A stretch of 12,871 nucleotides of DNA from an uncultured Desulfovibrio sp. GTDB lineage: Bacteria; Desulfobacterota; Desulfovibrionia; Desulfovibrionales; Desulfovibrionaceae. The notes under the pieces were generated by a model. That model was not told the origin of the DNA, did not search any database, and was given only the letters and a program-made list of their open reading frames with translations. The position numbers were made by a program, and so were the translations under genes. The stretch covers positions 1-12,871 of the forward strand of contig CAMWPE010000046.1 of the NCBI GenBank assembly GCA_947176055.1, in the 5' to 3' direction. Numbering within the stretch: the stretch's first letter is position 1; each line of letters starts with the position of its first letter. This document shows positions 1-6,761 of this stretch, in pieces.

Positions 1-2
1 GG

Positions 3-788
3 ATTAAATTTATCGTCGGCGAATATCCCACAGGCCGTATGACGCGCGGCTATATCGACACCCTGGGAATCGATGAAAACGCTCGCCCCGCGATTATCGA
101 GTACAAGCGAGGGAACAACGAAAACGTCATATCCCAGGGACTTTATTATCTGGACTGGTTATTGGATCATCAAGCCGAGTTTGAAAATCTTGTCAAGCGC
201 AAGCTGGAGTTATCGGAGGAGATAAAAATCGACTTCGCGGGAACCAGGATTATTTGCGTGGCTTCCGGTTTTTCGCGCTTTGACGTGCGCGCGATTTGCC
301 AGATTGGCAAAAATATAGAACTCGTTCGTTACAGGTTTTACGGAGACGATCTGTTGTTTCTGGAACTCCTTGAGTCTCCTGTTTCGGCATTCGTCCCGGA
401 AAGGGACGAACGCGAGCCCGGCGTCCGGGACGTGGGCATGCCTCCGGCCATGCAACTTCGCGTAAAAAATATGGCCGCCGAAACCGAGGCTCTCTATCTG
501 GATTTGTTGTCTTTCGCCGAATCCCTGGGAGAAGACGTGTCCATCCGGTTTTTAAAACATTATATCGCCTTTGCCCGGCGCCGACATTTCGCCTGCGCCC
601 AACCTCTTAAAAATGTTATTAAATTATGGATAAATCTTGATCCCGCCGAATTCGTCGAAGAAGGTTTTAGCCGCGACGTGTCGCGTCTTGGTCATCACGC
701 GACCGGAGATCTCGAAATTGATATTCATTCCCGGGAAGATTTGTCGCGGGCCAAACCGGTCATCGAACTCGCGTACCAGAAAAATTGA
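3..788 (+). CDS. PD-(D/E)XK nuclease-like protein with C-terminal DUF5655 domain (5' end cut by window)
   Basis: The frame is open to the left edge, so the gene starts outside the window. The ATG at 39 lies inside a conserved stretch and is probably internal. Counting from that ATG, the N-terminal part carries the core of a PD-(D/E)XK fold of the DUF91/NucS type: Asp7 (YIDTLG), then Glu21-x-Lys23 (IIEYKRG), then Gln33 in an amphipathic helix (ISQGLYYLDWLLDH). The C-terminal ~100 residues match the DUF5655 pattern, with IAFARRRHFACAQP, LKNVIKLWINLDP, RDVSRLGHHATGD and a final ...AKPVIELAYQ helix. Members are annotated as 'predicted transport protein' or DUF5655 protein, but their real function is not established. 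The nuclease-like residues suggest DNA or RNA binding or cleavage (inference). No signal peptide or membrane segment is seen in the visible part. A 106-base gap separates it from the next gene, so it is probably a separate transcription unit. Confidence 0.8.
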   Translation: MKFIVGEYPTGRMTRGYIDTLGIDENARPAIIEYKRGNNENVISQGLYYLDWLLDHQAEFENLVKRKLELSEEIKIDFAGTRIICVASGFSRFDVRAICQIGKNIELVRYRFYGDDLLFLELLESPVSAFVPERDEREPGVRDVGMPPAMQLRVKNMAAETEALYLDLLSFAESLGEDVSIRFLKHYIAFARRRHFACAQPLKNVIKLWINLDPAEFVEEGFSRDVSRLGHHATGDLEIDIHSREDLSRAKPVIELAYQKN

Positions 789-884
789 TCGCGCGTCCCC
801 CCTGCCCGGATCGCCTCTTGTCTTTTTGCCCTCATCGCGTTAGCGTTATGGAGCGGAACTGGCTTTTTACTTAAACCCATTATC

Positions 885-890
885 GGAGAA
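885..890 (+). promoter_or_regulatory. Ribosome binding site of the Tim44-like gene
   Basis: GGAGAA lies just upstream of the ATG at 895. It supports that start, which is also where the signal peptide begins. The rest of the 789-894 gap shows no convincing promoter or terminator. Confidence 0.6.
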
Positions 891-894
891 TATC

Positions 895-1746
895 ATGAAA
901 TTTGCGGCCATATGCGCGGCTTTTCTTCTTTTGTTTTCGGCTTTAGCCGTCTCCCTTCCCGATTATTCCGAAGCTGCCAGAATGGGCGGCGGTCGTTCCT
1001 TTGGCGGCAGGCCTTCGATGAGCGCTCCCGCTTCCAGACCCGCTCAACGCTCGCAGGCGCAACAAGCCCAGCCCGGTTCGACAATGCGCTCTCCCGGCAT
1101 GATGAGCGGTCTCTTCGGCGGTCTGCTGGCCGGCACATTGCTCGGCTCCCTCCTGGGCGGTCATGGCATGGGCGGCGGAGGCGGTTTGCTGGATATTATA
1201 TTGCTCGCCATAGTAGCCTACGTAGGTTACCGGCTTTACAAGCGTTTCAAGGCCAATCAAGGTCGAGAGACGGCTCCCGCGGTCGCCCCTTTCGCCAGAC
1301 AATCAACCGGCGGAGATATGTGGAATAATTTGCGTCAGAATTTCGGACCCGGCTCGTCCCAGCCCCAGGTCGACGTGCCCGCCGGATTTGACACGAAAGA
1401 TTTTCTGGAGGGCGCGAAAATGGCGTACAAACGCATGCAGGAATCCTGGGACAAACGCGATCTTCAGGATATAGCGCATTTTGCCACTCCCGCCGTAATC
1501 CATAATCTGGAGAAACAACGGGACGCGGATCCCAATCCTTCCCGTACGGAGCTTGTTCTTGTGAACGCGGAGCTTCTCGGGGTCGAGACCGAAGGCGACG
1601 ATACCCGCGCCCAGGTCTATTTCGACGTTCTCATGCGCGAAAACCCCAATCAGCAATCCCCCGAAGCTGTCAGGGAAGTCTGGCATTTTGTCCGGAGCGG
1701 CCAGAATGGAAACTGGAAGCTCGACGGCATTCAGCAGGTCCAGTAA
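895..1746 (+). CDS. Secreted Tim44-like domain protein
   Basis: This 283-residue protein begins with a clear Sec signal peptide: a hydrophobic core (AAFLLLFSALAVSL) and a plausible cleavage site after Ser-Glu-Ala at residue 27. A low-complexity Ser/Arg/Gln/Pro stretch follows, with a GGGRSFGGRPS motif. Next is a Gly/Leu-rich hydrophobic region (about residues 70-115) ending in a membrane-like helix (LLDIILLAIVAYVGYRLYKRF). Residues ~165-283 form a Tim44-like domain: an F-x-x-GAKMAYKRMQESWDKRDL entry helix, a body with VNAELLGVETE and VYFDVLM strands, and a WHFVRSG...NWKLDGIQQV end typical of the family. In mitochondria Tim44 tethers Hsp70 to the import channel. Bacterial members with this Gly-rich N-terminus are envelope proteins of unknown role. 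The gene is 3 bases from the thioesterase gene, which suggests co-transcription. The family call is firm; the function is not known. Confidence 0.85.
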   Translation: MKFAAICAAFLLLFSALAVSLPDYSEAARMGGGRSFGGRPSMSAPASRPAQRSQAQQAQPGSTMRSPGMMSGLFGGLLAGTLLGSLLGGHGMGGGGGLLDIILLAIVAYVGYRLYKRFKANQGRETAPAVAPFARQSTGGDMWNNLRQNFGPGSSQPQVDVPAGFDTKDFLEGAKMAYKRMQESWDKRDLQDIAHFATPAVIHNLEKQRDADPNPSRTELVLVNAELLGVETEGDDTRAQVYFDVLMRENPNQQSPEAVREVWHFVRSGQNGNWKLDGIQQVQ

Positions 1747-1749
1747 AAT

Positions 1750-2154
1750 ATGTCCGTCGCCGACAATTATGTAGCGAAGCATGATCGCCTCGTCCGTTAT
1801 CTAGGAATAACCATCGAGGAAGCTTCGCCTGGCTACGCTCGCGCCAGTATGCCGCTGACGCCGGATCACCTCAATGGCATGGCCGTCGCCCACGGCGGCG
1901 CCATATTCGCGCTCGCCGACGCTGTTTTTGGAGCCGCGGCGAACGCGGACCGATCTTGCGGCGTTGTCAATATTGTTTCGTCCATAGAATACCTGTTGCC
2001 CGGGAAGACCGGCCCCCTCCTGGCCGAAGCGAATTTGACCAGGGCTGGAAACCGGATAGTAAGTTATACGGTGCGAGTTTACGACGGCGAAAAAAATCTT
2101 GTCGCCCAATGCATGACAACAGGTTACGCTACAAATGTTCCATTGCCGGAGTAA
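1750..2154 (+). CDS. PaaI-family hotdog-fold acyl-CoA thioesterase
   Basis: This 134-residue protein has the usual length of a single-domain PaaI/4HBT thioesterase, which hydrolyses acyl-CoA to free acid and CoA in the cytoplasm. The signature is the segment N42-G43-MAVA-H48-G49-G50, followed by the central helix IFALADAVFGAAAN. Asp57 in this helix aligns with the catalytic Asp of E. coli PaaI. The later strands (VVNIVSSIEYLLPG, LLAEANLTRAGNRIVSYTVRVYD, LVAQCMTTGYA) complete the hotdog sheet. The ATG lies 3 bases after the Tim44-like stop codon. No good Shine-Dalgarno sequence is visible, so translation is probably coupled to the upstream gene. The substrate cannot be read from the sequence. 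Hydroxyphenylacetyl-CoA or other aryl-CoA or medium-chain acyl-CoAs are usual for the family. Confidence 0.88.
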   Translation: MSVADNYVAKHDRLVRYLGITIEEASPGYARASMPLTPDHLNGMAVAHGGAIFALADAVFGAAANADRSCGVVNIVSSIEYLLPGKTGPLLAEANLTRAGNRIVSYTVRVYDGEKNLVAQCMTTGYATNVPLPE

Positions 2155-2155
2155 G

Positions 2156-2183
2156 CGCCGCTTTACCCCCGACAAAGCCGGCG
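2156..2183 (+). terminator. Intergenic hairpin after the thioesterase gene (possible weak terminator)
   Basis: CGCCGCTTT (2156-2164) pairs with AAAGCCGGCG (2174-2183), giving nine base pairs with a single bulged C and a 9-base loop. It starts one base after the PaaI stop codon. The only T-run (2195-2199) begins about 12 bases beyond the stem, so it is not a textbook intrinsic terminator. It could act as an mRNA-stabilising or attenuating hairpin before the TPR gene. Confidence 0.4.
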
Positions 2184-2203
2184 ACATCTAGGAATTTTTG
2201 AAC

Positions 2204-2210
2204 AGGAGGA
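2204..2210 (+). promoter_or_regulatory. Strong Shine-Dalgarno sequence that decides the TPR gene start
   Basis: AGGAGGA ends 3 bases before the GTG at 2214 and 6 bases before the ATG at 2217. The spacing favours the ATG at 2217 as the real start. Confidence 0.75.
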
Positions 2211-2216
2211 GCCGTG

Positions 2217-2804
2217 ATGAATATAAGAAAGGCTCGCGAAGATCTGGGCAGGGCCAGGACTTGCGTTCAACGCAGGGATTTCATCCGGGCGCTCTATCTT
2301 TTCTGTTCGGCTCTAAAAGAAACTGGAGCGCAAGCCGCTCCTCCGGATCTGCGCGGAGATATCCGGACTACTCTCGCGGATCTCTGCGCCGATCCGGCTT
2401 ATAAAAAAGAATATTCGCAGGCCCTGTCCTATACTCCGGGCCGGGAAAGGGATCTTCTGATCTTTTTCAGTAAACTTTACAAGCAGTTGCAAGGCGCGGA
2501 GGATCAGGAAGACTACGAGTCAACCCTGAAACGGAAACTGAATCTGGATCGCGCCATAAGCGACGGCAAGAGCTTTCTCGCCCAGGGCAAAGCGTCGGAC
2601 GCCGACGCCTGTTTTACCGAAGGATTAAAATATTACAAAAACGAAATCGCCGCATTCGCCATAATGGCCAAAGCGATGATGGAAGCCTCGGAATACGCCC
2701 GCGCCTTGGGCTACCTAAAAAAAGGACTCGCCGAACAATCCGGCAATCAGGAACTGCGACGTCTCGCCGAGGAATGCGCAAGATTGCGAGCGGCGAAAAA
2801 ATAA
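2217..2804 (+). CDS. Small tetratricopeptide repeat (TPR) protein
   Basis: The product has 195 residues, or 196 if the adjacent GTG at 2214 is used. The Shine-Dalgarno spacing favours the ATG. It has no signal peptide and is rich in Ala, Leu, Lys and Arg, as expected of an all-helical cytoplasmic protein. The N-terminal part (ARTCVQRRDFIRALYLFCSAL) resembles one TPR-like helical pair. The C-terminal part holds at least two more: SFLAQGKASDADACFTEGLKYY, and MMEASEYARALGYLKKGLAEQ followed by a capping helix. The TPR hallmarks seen are small residues at helix-packing positions and the A-x-x-x-F/Y spacing. TPR proteins act as scaffolds, and no partner is evident here. A hairpin separates it from the preceding gene, and a convergent gene lies downstream. 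The TPR call is moderately firm; the role is unknown. Confidence 0.72.
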   Translation: MNIRKAREDLGRARTCVQRRDFIRALYLFCSALKETGAQAAPPDLRGDIRTTLADLCADPAYKKEYSQALSYTPGRERDLLIFFSKLYKQLQGAEDQEDYESTLKRKLNLDRAISDGKSFLAQGKASDADACFTEGLKYYKNEIAAFAIMAKAMMEASEYARALGYLKKGLAEQSGNQELRRLAEECARLRAAKK

Positions 2805-2901
2805 AGCCGTCGCCTTCCGTTCCTCGAGTTTAATTCCCTTTTTTCTCTCCCGCGCGCTGGTTCTCTCGCTCGCCTTGTCTATTAGCGATCCGGCTTCTCG
2901 A

Positions 2902-3450
2902 CTAACCGCGAAGCGACTTTATCCCGACGAAAACTTCAAGGCCCGTATCGATATATTTTTTCGCTATTTCGTCCGCCGGAATTGATATTGAGATCCGGCG
3001 ACAGTCTTTTTCGGGCAAATTTTTTAGATATTTCAAGGCTTTTAACGCTAGCGCTTCCAGCTCTTGAGAGCTGGCGAGCGTTACCGCCGGACAAGCCTTA
3101 TAGAAATAGAGGCGACCATCGATCAGGACAACCGGAAAAAGTCCGCAGGCGGGAGGTCTCCGGGACTGTTCCAGCTTGCAACCGGCAGGTCCCAGGGATT
3201 TGCAACCGTCGCGGCCAAGACAGGCGGTATGGGAATCCATCATAAAAAAATCGAGCGCGTTGGCCGGTCCGGTCTGCTCATCGAGCAAGGCCATCGGGAA
3301 GGGATCGTCGTCTCCCTGCGGCCCGCAACAGAGACGGCAATCGGCGCAATAGCCATTCTCGATCTTGCCCCCCGTCCAATTTACATTTCGCTTTAGCGGA
3401 AAAATTTTTTCCCATTCCGCCCGGTTTCGTAAAAAAACGCTTTTCTCCAT
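2902..3450 (-). CDS. YkgJ-type cysteine cluster protein (putative metal-binding)
   Basis: This 182-residue protein carries the YkgJ-type (CxxCxxCC) cysteine cluster. C35-x2-C38-x2-C41-C42 lies in the N-terminal third. It is followed by C77, C83 and C91 around a GPAGCKLEQSRRPPACGLFP block with C102, and by C120 in YKACPA. The pattern of an early C-x2-C-x2-CC and a later G-x-C-...-RP-x-x-C-x-x-[FY]P is the family signature. It is thought to chelate zinc or an iron-sulfur cluster, but the biochemical role is unproven. No signal peptide is present, so the protein should be cytoplasmic. An AAAGGA ribosome binding site sits a few bases upstream of the ATG. The gene converges on the TPR gene across about 97 bases and diverges from the NlpC/P60 gene. 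No clear terminator is seen in 2805-2901. Confidence 0.83.
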   Translation of the reverse strand: MEKSVFLRNRAEWEKIFPLKRNVNWTGGKIENGYCADCRLCCGPQGDDDPFPMALLDEQTGPANALDFFMMDSHTACLGRDGCKSLGPAGCKLEQSRRPPACGLFPVVLIDGRLYFYKACPAVTLASSQELEALALKALKYLKNLPEKDCRRISISIPADEIAKKYIDTGLEVFVGIKSLRG

Positions 3451-3463
3451 TGATTTGTCCTTT

Positions 3464-3469
3464 TATAAT
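3464..3469 (+). promoter_or_regulatory. Possible -10 box upstream of the NlpC/P60 gene
   Basis: TATAAT on the + strand matches the sigma-70 -10 consensus and lies in the divergent intergenic region, which would leave a leader of about 140 bases. No good -35 box sits at the right distance (TTTTCT at 3441-3446 is the best). The same bases lie close to the Shine-Dalgarno sequence of the divergent gene. This is a weak candidate. Confidence 0.27.
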
Positions 3470-3616
3470 CCGTTGCCGATCCGACGGGATTGTAGAGCCG
3501 CGTCGCCTTATTGTCGCTCGGCTCCATCGGCGTTTCCCGTCGTCGCCAACAATTTTAGCCTCTCATTTTTGACGGAAAAAATATTTAGCGCAAGTCATTG
3601 CGACAGGTTGGATTTC

Positions 3617-4963
3617 ATGCGCAAACTCGTTTTATTCTTGCTAGTGTCTTTAAGTCTGGCGGCGTGTTCCGCAAAAAAAACGGTTTACAAGCCGGCTGAC
3701 GACTATAAATGTCCCCTCGATTCGCCAGCCGATCTTAAAAATATTCCTCAAAATCTGGAAGTGTTCGCGAATCAAGCCGGTCCTTCCCGACCACTGCTAA
3801 CACCGGCCGAGCAGGACCGAATGAACGCCGCTTTCGATAGAATCGTCTTTGGCCCATGGCATATGTCGAGAACGAGCGTTTCGCGCGGAGACGCGGCGAT
3901 TCCGGCCAAAGCCCGCGGTTACAAGGATGGTTTGCGACATTGGACTCAAGAGGAATGGGACGCGATAAAGCGCAACGCCAATATGGGCGCTTTTCCAAGC
4001 CGCGCTCAAAAAGCTATCGCCCTGCGAAACACTGATTTACGCGAGGCGCCAACCCATGACCCAAGATTCTCTAAACCAACTCCCAATGTCCGTGAAAATC
4101 CCTTCGACTATATCCAATTTTCGCTTATTCATATAGGCTCGCCTCTTCTGATCGCTCATACATCCGTCGACGGCCGCTGGCATTATGTCGAATCTCCCAT
4201 CGCCGGCGGCTGGGTCGACGCCGCTGACGTCGCCTTCGTGGACGACGCTTTCGCTGCCCGTTGGCAAAGCGGCGTTTTTGGCGCTTTTATCCGCGACTCT
4301 GTGCCTCTGCCGGGAGCCGGCCTCAATGGGGGCGACGGTAAAGGAGACATTGGAGCTTCCTTGCCTATTGTGACTTCCGACCGTCAAAGCTGGAAAATCC
4401 TTATTCCCGTTCGCGATCCGTCCGGATTCGCCAATAGCGCGGAGGTTGTCATCCCCGCGAACGCGATGGCAAAAAAACCCTTCCCGCTGACCCCCGGCAA
4501 TGTCGCTAAAGTAGGCAATGTCATGCGCGGGCAACCCTACGGCTGGGGCGGTATGCTGGGAGAGCGGGACTGCTCAGCCATGATTCGCGACCTTTTCGCG
4601 CCTTTCGGCCTCTGGTTGCCCCGAAATTCGCTAACTCAAGCGAAAAGAGGAGCCGTAATTCCAATCGGCGGTCTCTCCGCCCAGGAAAAAGCTAATGTGA
4701 TTCTCGCTCGCGGCGTCCCTTTTTTAAGCCTTCTTGGGATGAAAGGACACATTACATTATACATAGGCAAATGGGAAAATAAACCGGTTATTTTCCATAA
4801 CGTTTGGGGCGTCCGGATTGTGAAGGCTGGCGACGACAACGAGCGCCTGGTCATCGGCAGGGCCGTCGTTACATCCATCACTCCCGGAATGGAGCTTGAA
4901 AATCTCTATCGTCCCGTTACTTTTGTCGATAGGTTGCGCTCGCTTACAATTCTGGGCCGGTAG
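3617..4963 (+). CDS. NlpC/P60-family cell-wall hydrolase, SH3b-containing lipoprotein
   Basis: The product has 448 residues. The chosen ATG opens a lipoprotein signal peptide (MRKLVLFLLVSLSLAACS) whose lipobox Cys is residue 17, so the protein should be lipid-anchored in the envelope. The middle (about residues 60-290) fits the NlpC_N and tandem SH3b region of Desulfovibrio-type enzymes, with RTSVSRGDAAI, an IALRNTDLREAPT SH3b entry, WHYVESPIAGGWVDAADVAFV, and a second barrel near RDSVPLPG. The C-terminal papain-like domain has Cys319 in GERDCSAMIRDLF, His378 in KGHITLYIG and His394 in IFHNVWG, which form the expected Cys-His-His triad. Such enzymes cleave the gamma-D-Glu-meso-diaminopimelate bond in peptidoglycan stem peptides. 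The protein closely resembles in layout the structurally characterised Desulfovibrio vulgaris enzyme. It stands alone between a divergent gene and the RluA-CoaE gene. The frame stays open upstream to 3365, but that part lies over the divergent gene and would bury the signal peptide. Confidence 0.9.
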   Translation: MRKLVLFLLVSLSLAACSAKKTVYKPADDYKCPLDSPADLKNIPQNLEVFANQAGPSRPLLTPAEQDRMNAAFDRIVFGPWHMSRTSVSRGDAAIPAKARGYKDGLRHWTQEEWDAIKRNANMGAFPSRAQKAIALRNTDLREAPTHDPRFSKPTPNVRENPFDYIQFSLIHIGSPLLIAHTSVDGRWHYVESPIAGGWVDAADVAFVDDAFAARWQSGVFGAFIRDSVPLPGAGLNGGDGKGDIGASLPIVTSDRQSWKILIPVRDPSGFANSAEVVIPANAMAKKPFPLTPGNVAKVGNVMRGQPYGWGGMLGERDCSAMIRDLFAPFGLWLPRNSLTQAKRGAVIPIGGLSAQEKANVILARGVPFLSLLGMKGHITLYIGKWENKPVIFHNVWGVRIVKAGDDNERLVIGRAVVTSITPGMELENLYRPVTFVDRLRSLTILGR

Positions 4964-4979
4964 CTTTTTTCCTTTTTCA

Positions 4980-5008
4980 TTAACTATGGACGATTCAAGT
5001 TTTACAAT
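4980..5008 (+). promoter_or_regulatory. Candidate sigma-70 promoter of the RluA-CoaE gene
   Basis: TTAACT (4980-4985) and TACAAT (5003-5008) are separated by 17 bases in an AT-rich gap between the two genes. They match the -35 consensus at 4 of 6 positions and the -10 consensus at 5 of 6. Transcription would begin about 5015, giving a very short leader before the ATG at 5031. No strong ribosome binding site is visible there. Confidence 0.45.
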
Positions 5009-5030
5009 ATAAATTTAACGGTTGAATTGG

Positions 5031-6590
5031 ATGGAATTTACTGTTGCCGACGAAGGGCGTCCGCGACTGGATCAATTCTTGAGCGCCGAGCTTCCCGATT
5101 TTTCGCGATCCAGACTCCAGAAACTAATACGAAACGGCGCCTGTCTAATCGATGGGGCGCCGGCTCTGGATCCGGACGCCAGACTTCTCCCTGGTCAGAT
5201 AATTAATTTATTTCCTCCGCCAACATCGACGACTTTAATTCCTGAAAAGGGCGAAGTCCGCGTCGTCTGGCAAAGTCCTCATGCCATCGTCTGCGACAAA
5301 CCCGCTGGCCTCACCGTGCATCCATGCCCTTCGCAACCGGATAACACGCTGATCCAAAGATTGCTGGAACAATATCCGGAAATTTCGGCGATGGAAGGGT
5401 TCAGGCCCGGCGTTGTCCACCGCCTGGACAAGGATACCAGCGGTCTGCTTATCGTCGCCCTGGACGAAAAGACGCGTTTGCGGCTGACCGAAGATTTCGC
5501 CAATCGTCGCGTTTACAAGGAATACCTGGCATTGGTTTCCGGTTCGCCTCCGGACAAAGGCGAATGCCTGGAGCCGATCGGCAGACATCCGGCGCTAAAG
5601 ACAAAAATGGCGATCGTTCAGGAAAACGCGGGCGGCAAACGGGCGAAAACCGCGTGGACAAAATTATGGCAGGGAAACGGCGTCGCCTTGCTCTCCGTTC
5701 GCATACATACAGGGAGAACGCATCAGATTCGCGTCCATCTCGCGAATCGCGGCTTCCCCATTTTGGGAGACAAACTTTACGCGCCGCCCAATGTAAAAAA
5801 TATGGCTCCCCGTCAAATGTTGAGCGCCCATAAGCTGGCTTTTGACAATCCATCCGGCGACGGTCGAGTCGAGCTTGAGGTACCTCCCCCCGACGATTTT
5901 TATCAAGCAATTTTAAACAATGAGGCGCGCCCCAAACGCGTTGTAATCGTAGGCTCCGCGGGCTCCGGAAAATCGGCCTTTCGCAAAGCTCTCGGCGAGC
6001 GTGGTGTTCCGGTGATCAGCGCCGACGAAATTGTCGGGCGTCTATATTCGGGGCCCGGTCACGTCGGGGATTGGCTGGAGCGAAACGGCGGAGCCGATTG
6101 CCTGAATCCGGAGGGCGGAATCGAAAAATCCCGTCTTTTCGCATGGCTTGGGGAATCGGATTCGCGTAAGAAAAATTTCGAATCGTTCGTTCATAATCTT
6201 GTGGCTGACGAAATCCTCTCATTCTGGCATGCTCATCCCGACTCGGATATTCTCGCCGCGGAAATTCCCCTATATTTTGAAAGTCCGTCGCGAAAACGCT
6301 ACGATCCGCGCCCTCTCGTAGCAGGAGTTTCTTGCGATAAAAATATTCGCCGCGCGAGACTCAAAGAAACCCGCGGCTGGTCCGACGAAAAAATTTCGGC
6401 TATCGATGGCTGGCAACTACCCGAAGAAACAAAACTTTCAAGATGCGACGTTGTCATTGAAAACAACTCGGATCTAAAAGCGCTGAATTTGAAAGCCGAC
6501 GCTTTCCTTGCCGATGTTCGCGATTCGCTCGGCCGCGAACGAGAGAAATTGCTCCATGATATTAAAAAATTATGCGGAGACTCCGCTTGA
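5031..6590 (+). CDS. RluA-family 23S rRNA pseudouridine synthase fused to dephospho-CoA kinase
   Basis: This 519-residue protein joins two complete enzymes. Residues ~8-62 form an S4-like RNA-binding domain (RPRLDQFLSAEL...LIRNGACLIDG). Residues ~75-290 are an RluA/RluD-type pseudouridine synthase with the catalytic loop HRLDKDTSG (130-138, catalytic Asp133) and the GRTHQIRVHLANRGFPILGD block (228-247). From about residue 303 a dephospho-CoA kinase (CoaE) domain begins: P-loop GSAGSGKS (308-315), an ISADEIV acid (Asp332), AAEIPLYFES, and a tail with RRARLKETRGWSDEKI, then QLPEETKLSRCDVVIENN. CoaE phosphorylates the ribose 3'-OH of dephospho-CoA in the last step of CoA synthesis; the N-terminal half modifies uridines in 23S rRNA. 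The ATG was chosen over a TTG at 5022, although neither has a strong Shine-Dalgarno. The frame is uninterrupted across the junction, so this is a genuine fusion and not two overlapping genes. The exact target uridine is unknown. Confidence 0.9.
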   Translation: MEFTVADEGRPRLDQFLSAELPDFSRSRLQKLIRNGACLIDGAPALDPDARLLPGQIINLFPPPTSTTLIPEKGEVRVVWQSPHAIVCDKPAGLTVHPCPSQPDNTLIQRLLEQYPEISAMEGFRPGVVHRLDKDTSGLLIVALDEKTRLRLTEDFANRRVYKEYLALVSGSPPDKGECLEPIGRHPALKTKMAIVQENAGGKRAKTAWTKLWQGNGVALLSVRIHTGRTHQIRVHLANRGFPILGDKLYAPPNVKNMAPRQMLSAHKLAFDNPSGDGRVELEVPPPDDFYQAILNNEARPKRVVIVGSAGSGKSAFRKALGERGVPVISADEIVGRLYSGPGHVGDWLERNGGADCLNPEGGIEKSRLFAWLGESDSRKKNFESFVHNLVADEILSFWHAHPDSDILAAEIPLYFESPSRKRYDPRPLVAGVSCDKNIRRARLKETRGWSDEKISAIDGWQLPEETKLSRCDVVIENNSDLKALNLKADAFLADVRDSLGREREKLLHDIKKLCGDSA

Positions 6591-6719
6591 TCGCGACTTC
6601 CGGTTATACCCTTAAGTATGTTTCGCTCTCCCCAACTACCCGCTTTCCTCGCAAACTCCGCTCCCTTGTCGTAAAAATCCGGCCGCCATTGCTTTAATCC
6701 CCGGTTTATGGCAATTAGT

Positions 6720-6725
6720 TATAAT
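6720..6725 (+). promoter_or_regulatory. Consensus -10 box upstream of the methyltransferase-activase operon
   Basis: TATAAT, overlapped by a second TATAAC at 6725-6730, lies 36 bases before the GTG start. Transcription from it would begin near 6732 and leave a leader of about 30 bases holding the Shine-Dalgarno. The -35 region is poor (ATCCCC at 17-base spacing), so an activator or an alternative contact may be needed. The rest of the 6591-6761 gap shows nothing else recognisable. Confidence 0.45.
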
Positions 6726-6750
6726 ATAACGCAATAGCGCCAATGTCGGC

Positions 6751-6755
6751 GGAGG
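6751..6755 (+). promoter_or_regulatory. Shine-Dalgarno sequence for the GTG start of the methyltransferase
   Basis: GGAGG lies 6 bases upstream of the GTG at 6762. It supports this non-ATG start; no in-frame ATG occurs before residue 93. Confidence 0.65.
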
Positions 6756-6761
6756 CAAGTC

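Noticed and set aside
1303..1782. Minus-strand frame of 159 codons
   Set aside because: It is antisense to the Tim44-like gene and shows no recognisable domain or motif; a shadow of the GC-rich coding frame.
2805..2901. Search for a bidirectional terminator between the convergent TPR and YkgJ-type genes
   Set aside because: No stem with an adjacent T-run was found; the region is pyrimidine-rich only.
3569..3597. TTGACG at 3569-3574 as a -35 box for the NlpC/P60 gene
   Set aside because: No acceptable -10 box lies 16 to 18 bases downstream.
3365..3616. Upstream in-frame extension of the NlpC/P60 gene to 3365
   Set aside because: It overlaps the divergent YkgJ-type gene, and it would bury a good lipoprotein signal peptide that begins at 3617.
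4037..4534. Minus-strand frame of 165 codons
   Set aside because: It is antisense to the SH3b/NlpC gene, and no family features are visible.
5022..5030. TTG start for the RluA-CoaE gene
   Set aside because: The ATG three codons later is a more common start and begins at the conserved S4-like region; neither has a better ribosome binding site.
6574..6586. Palindrome GCGGAGACTCCGC at the end of the RluA-CoaE gene
   Set aside because: It gives only a 5-base-pair stem and is not followed by a T-run, so it is not supported as a terminator.
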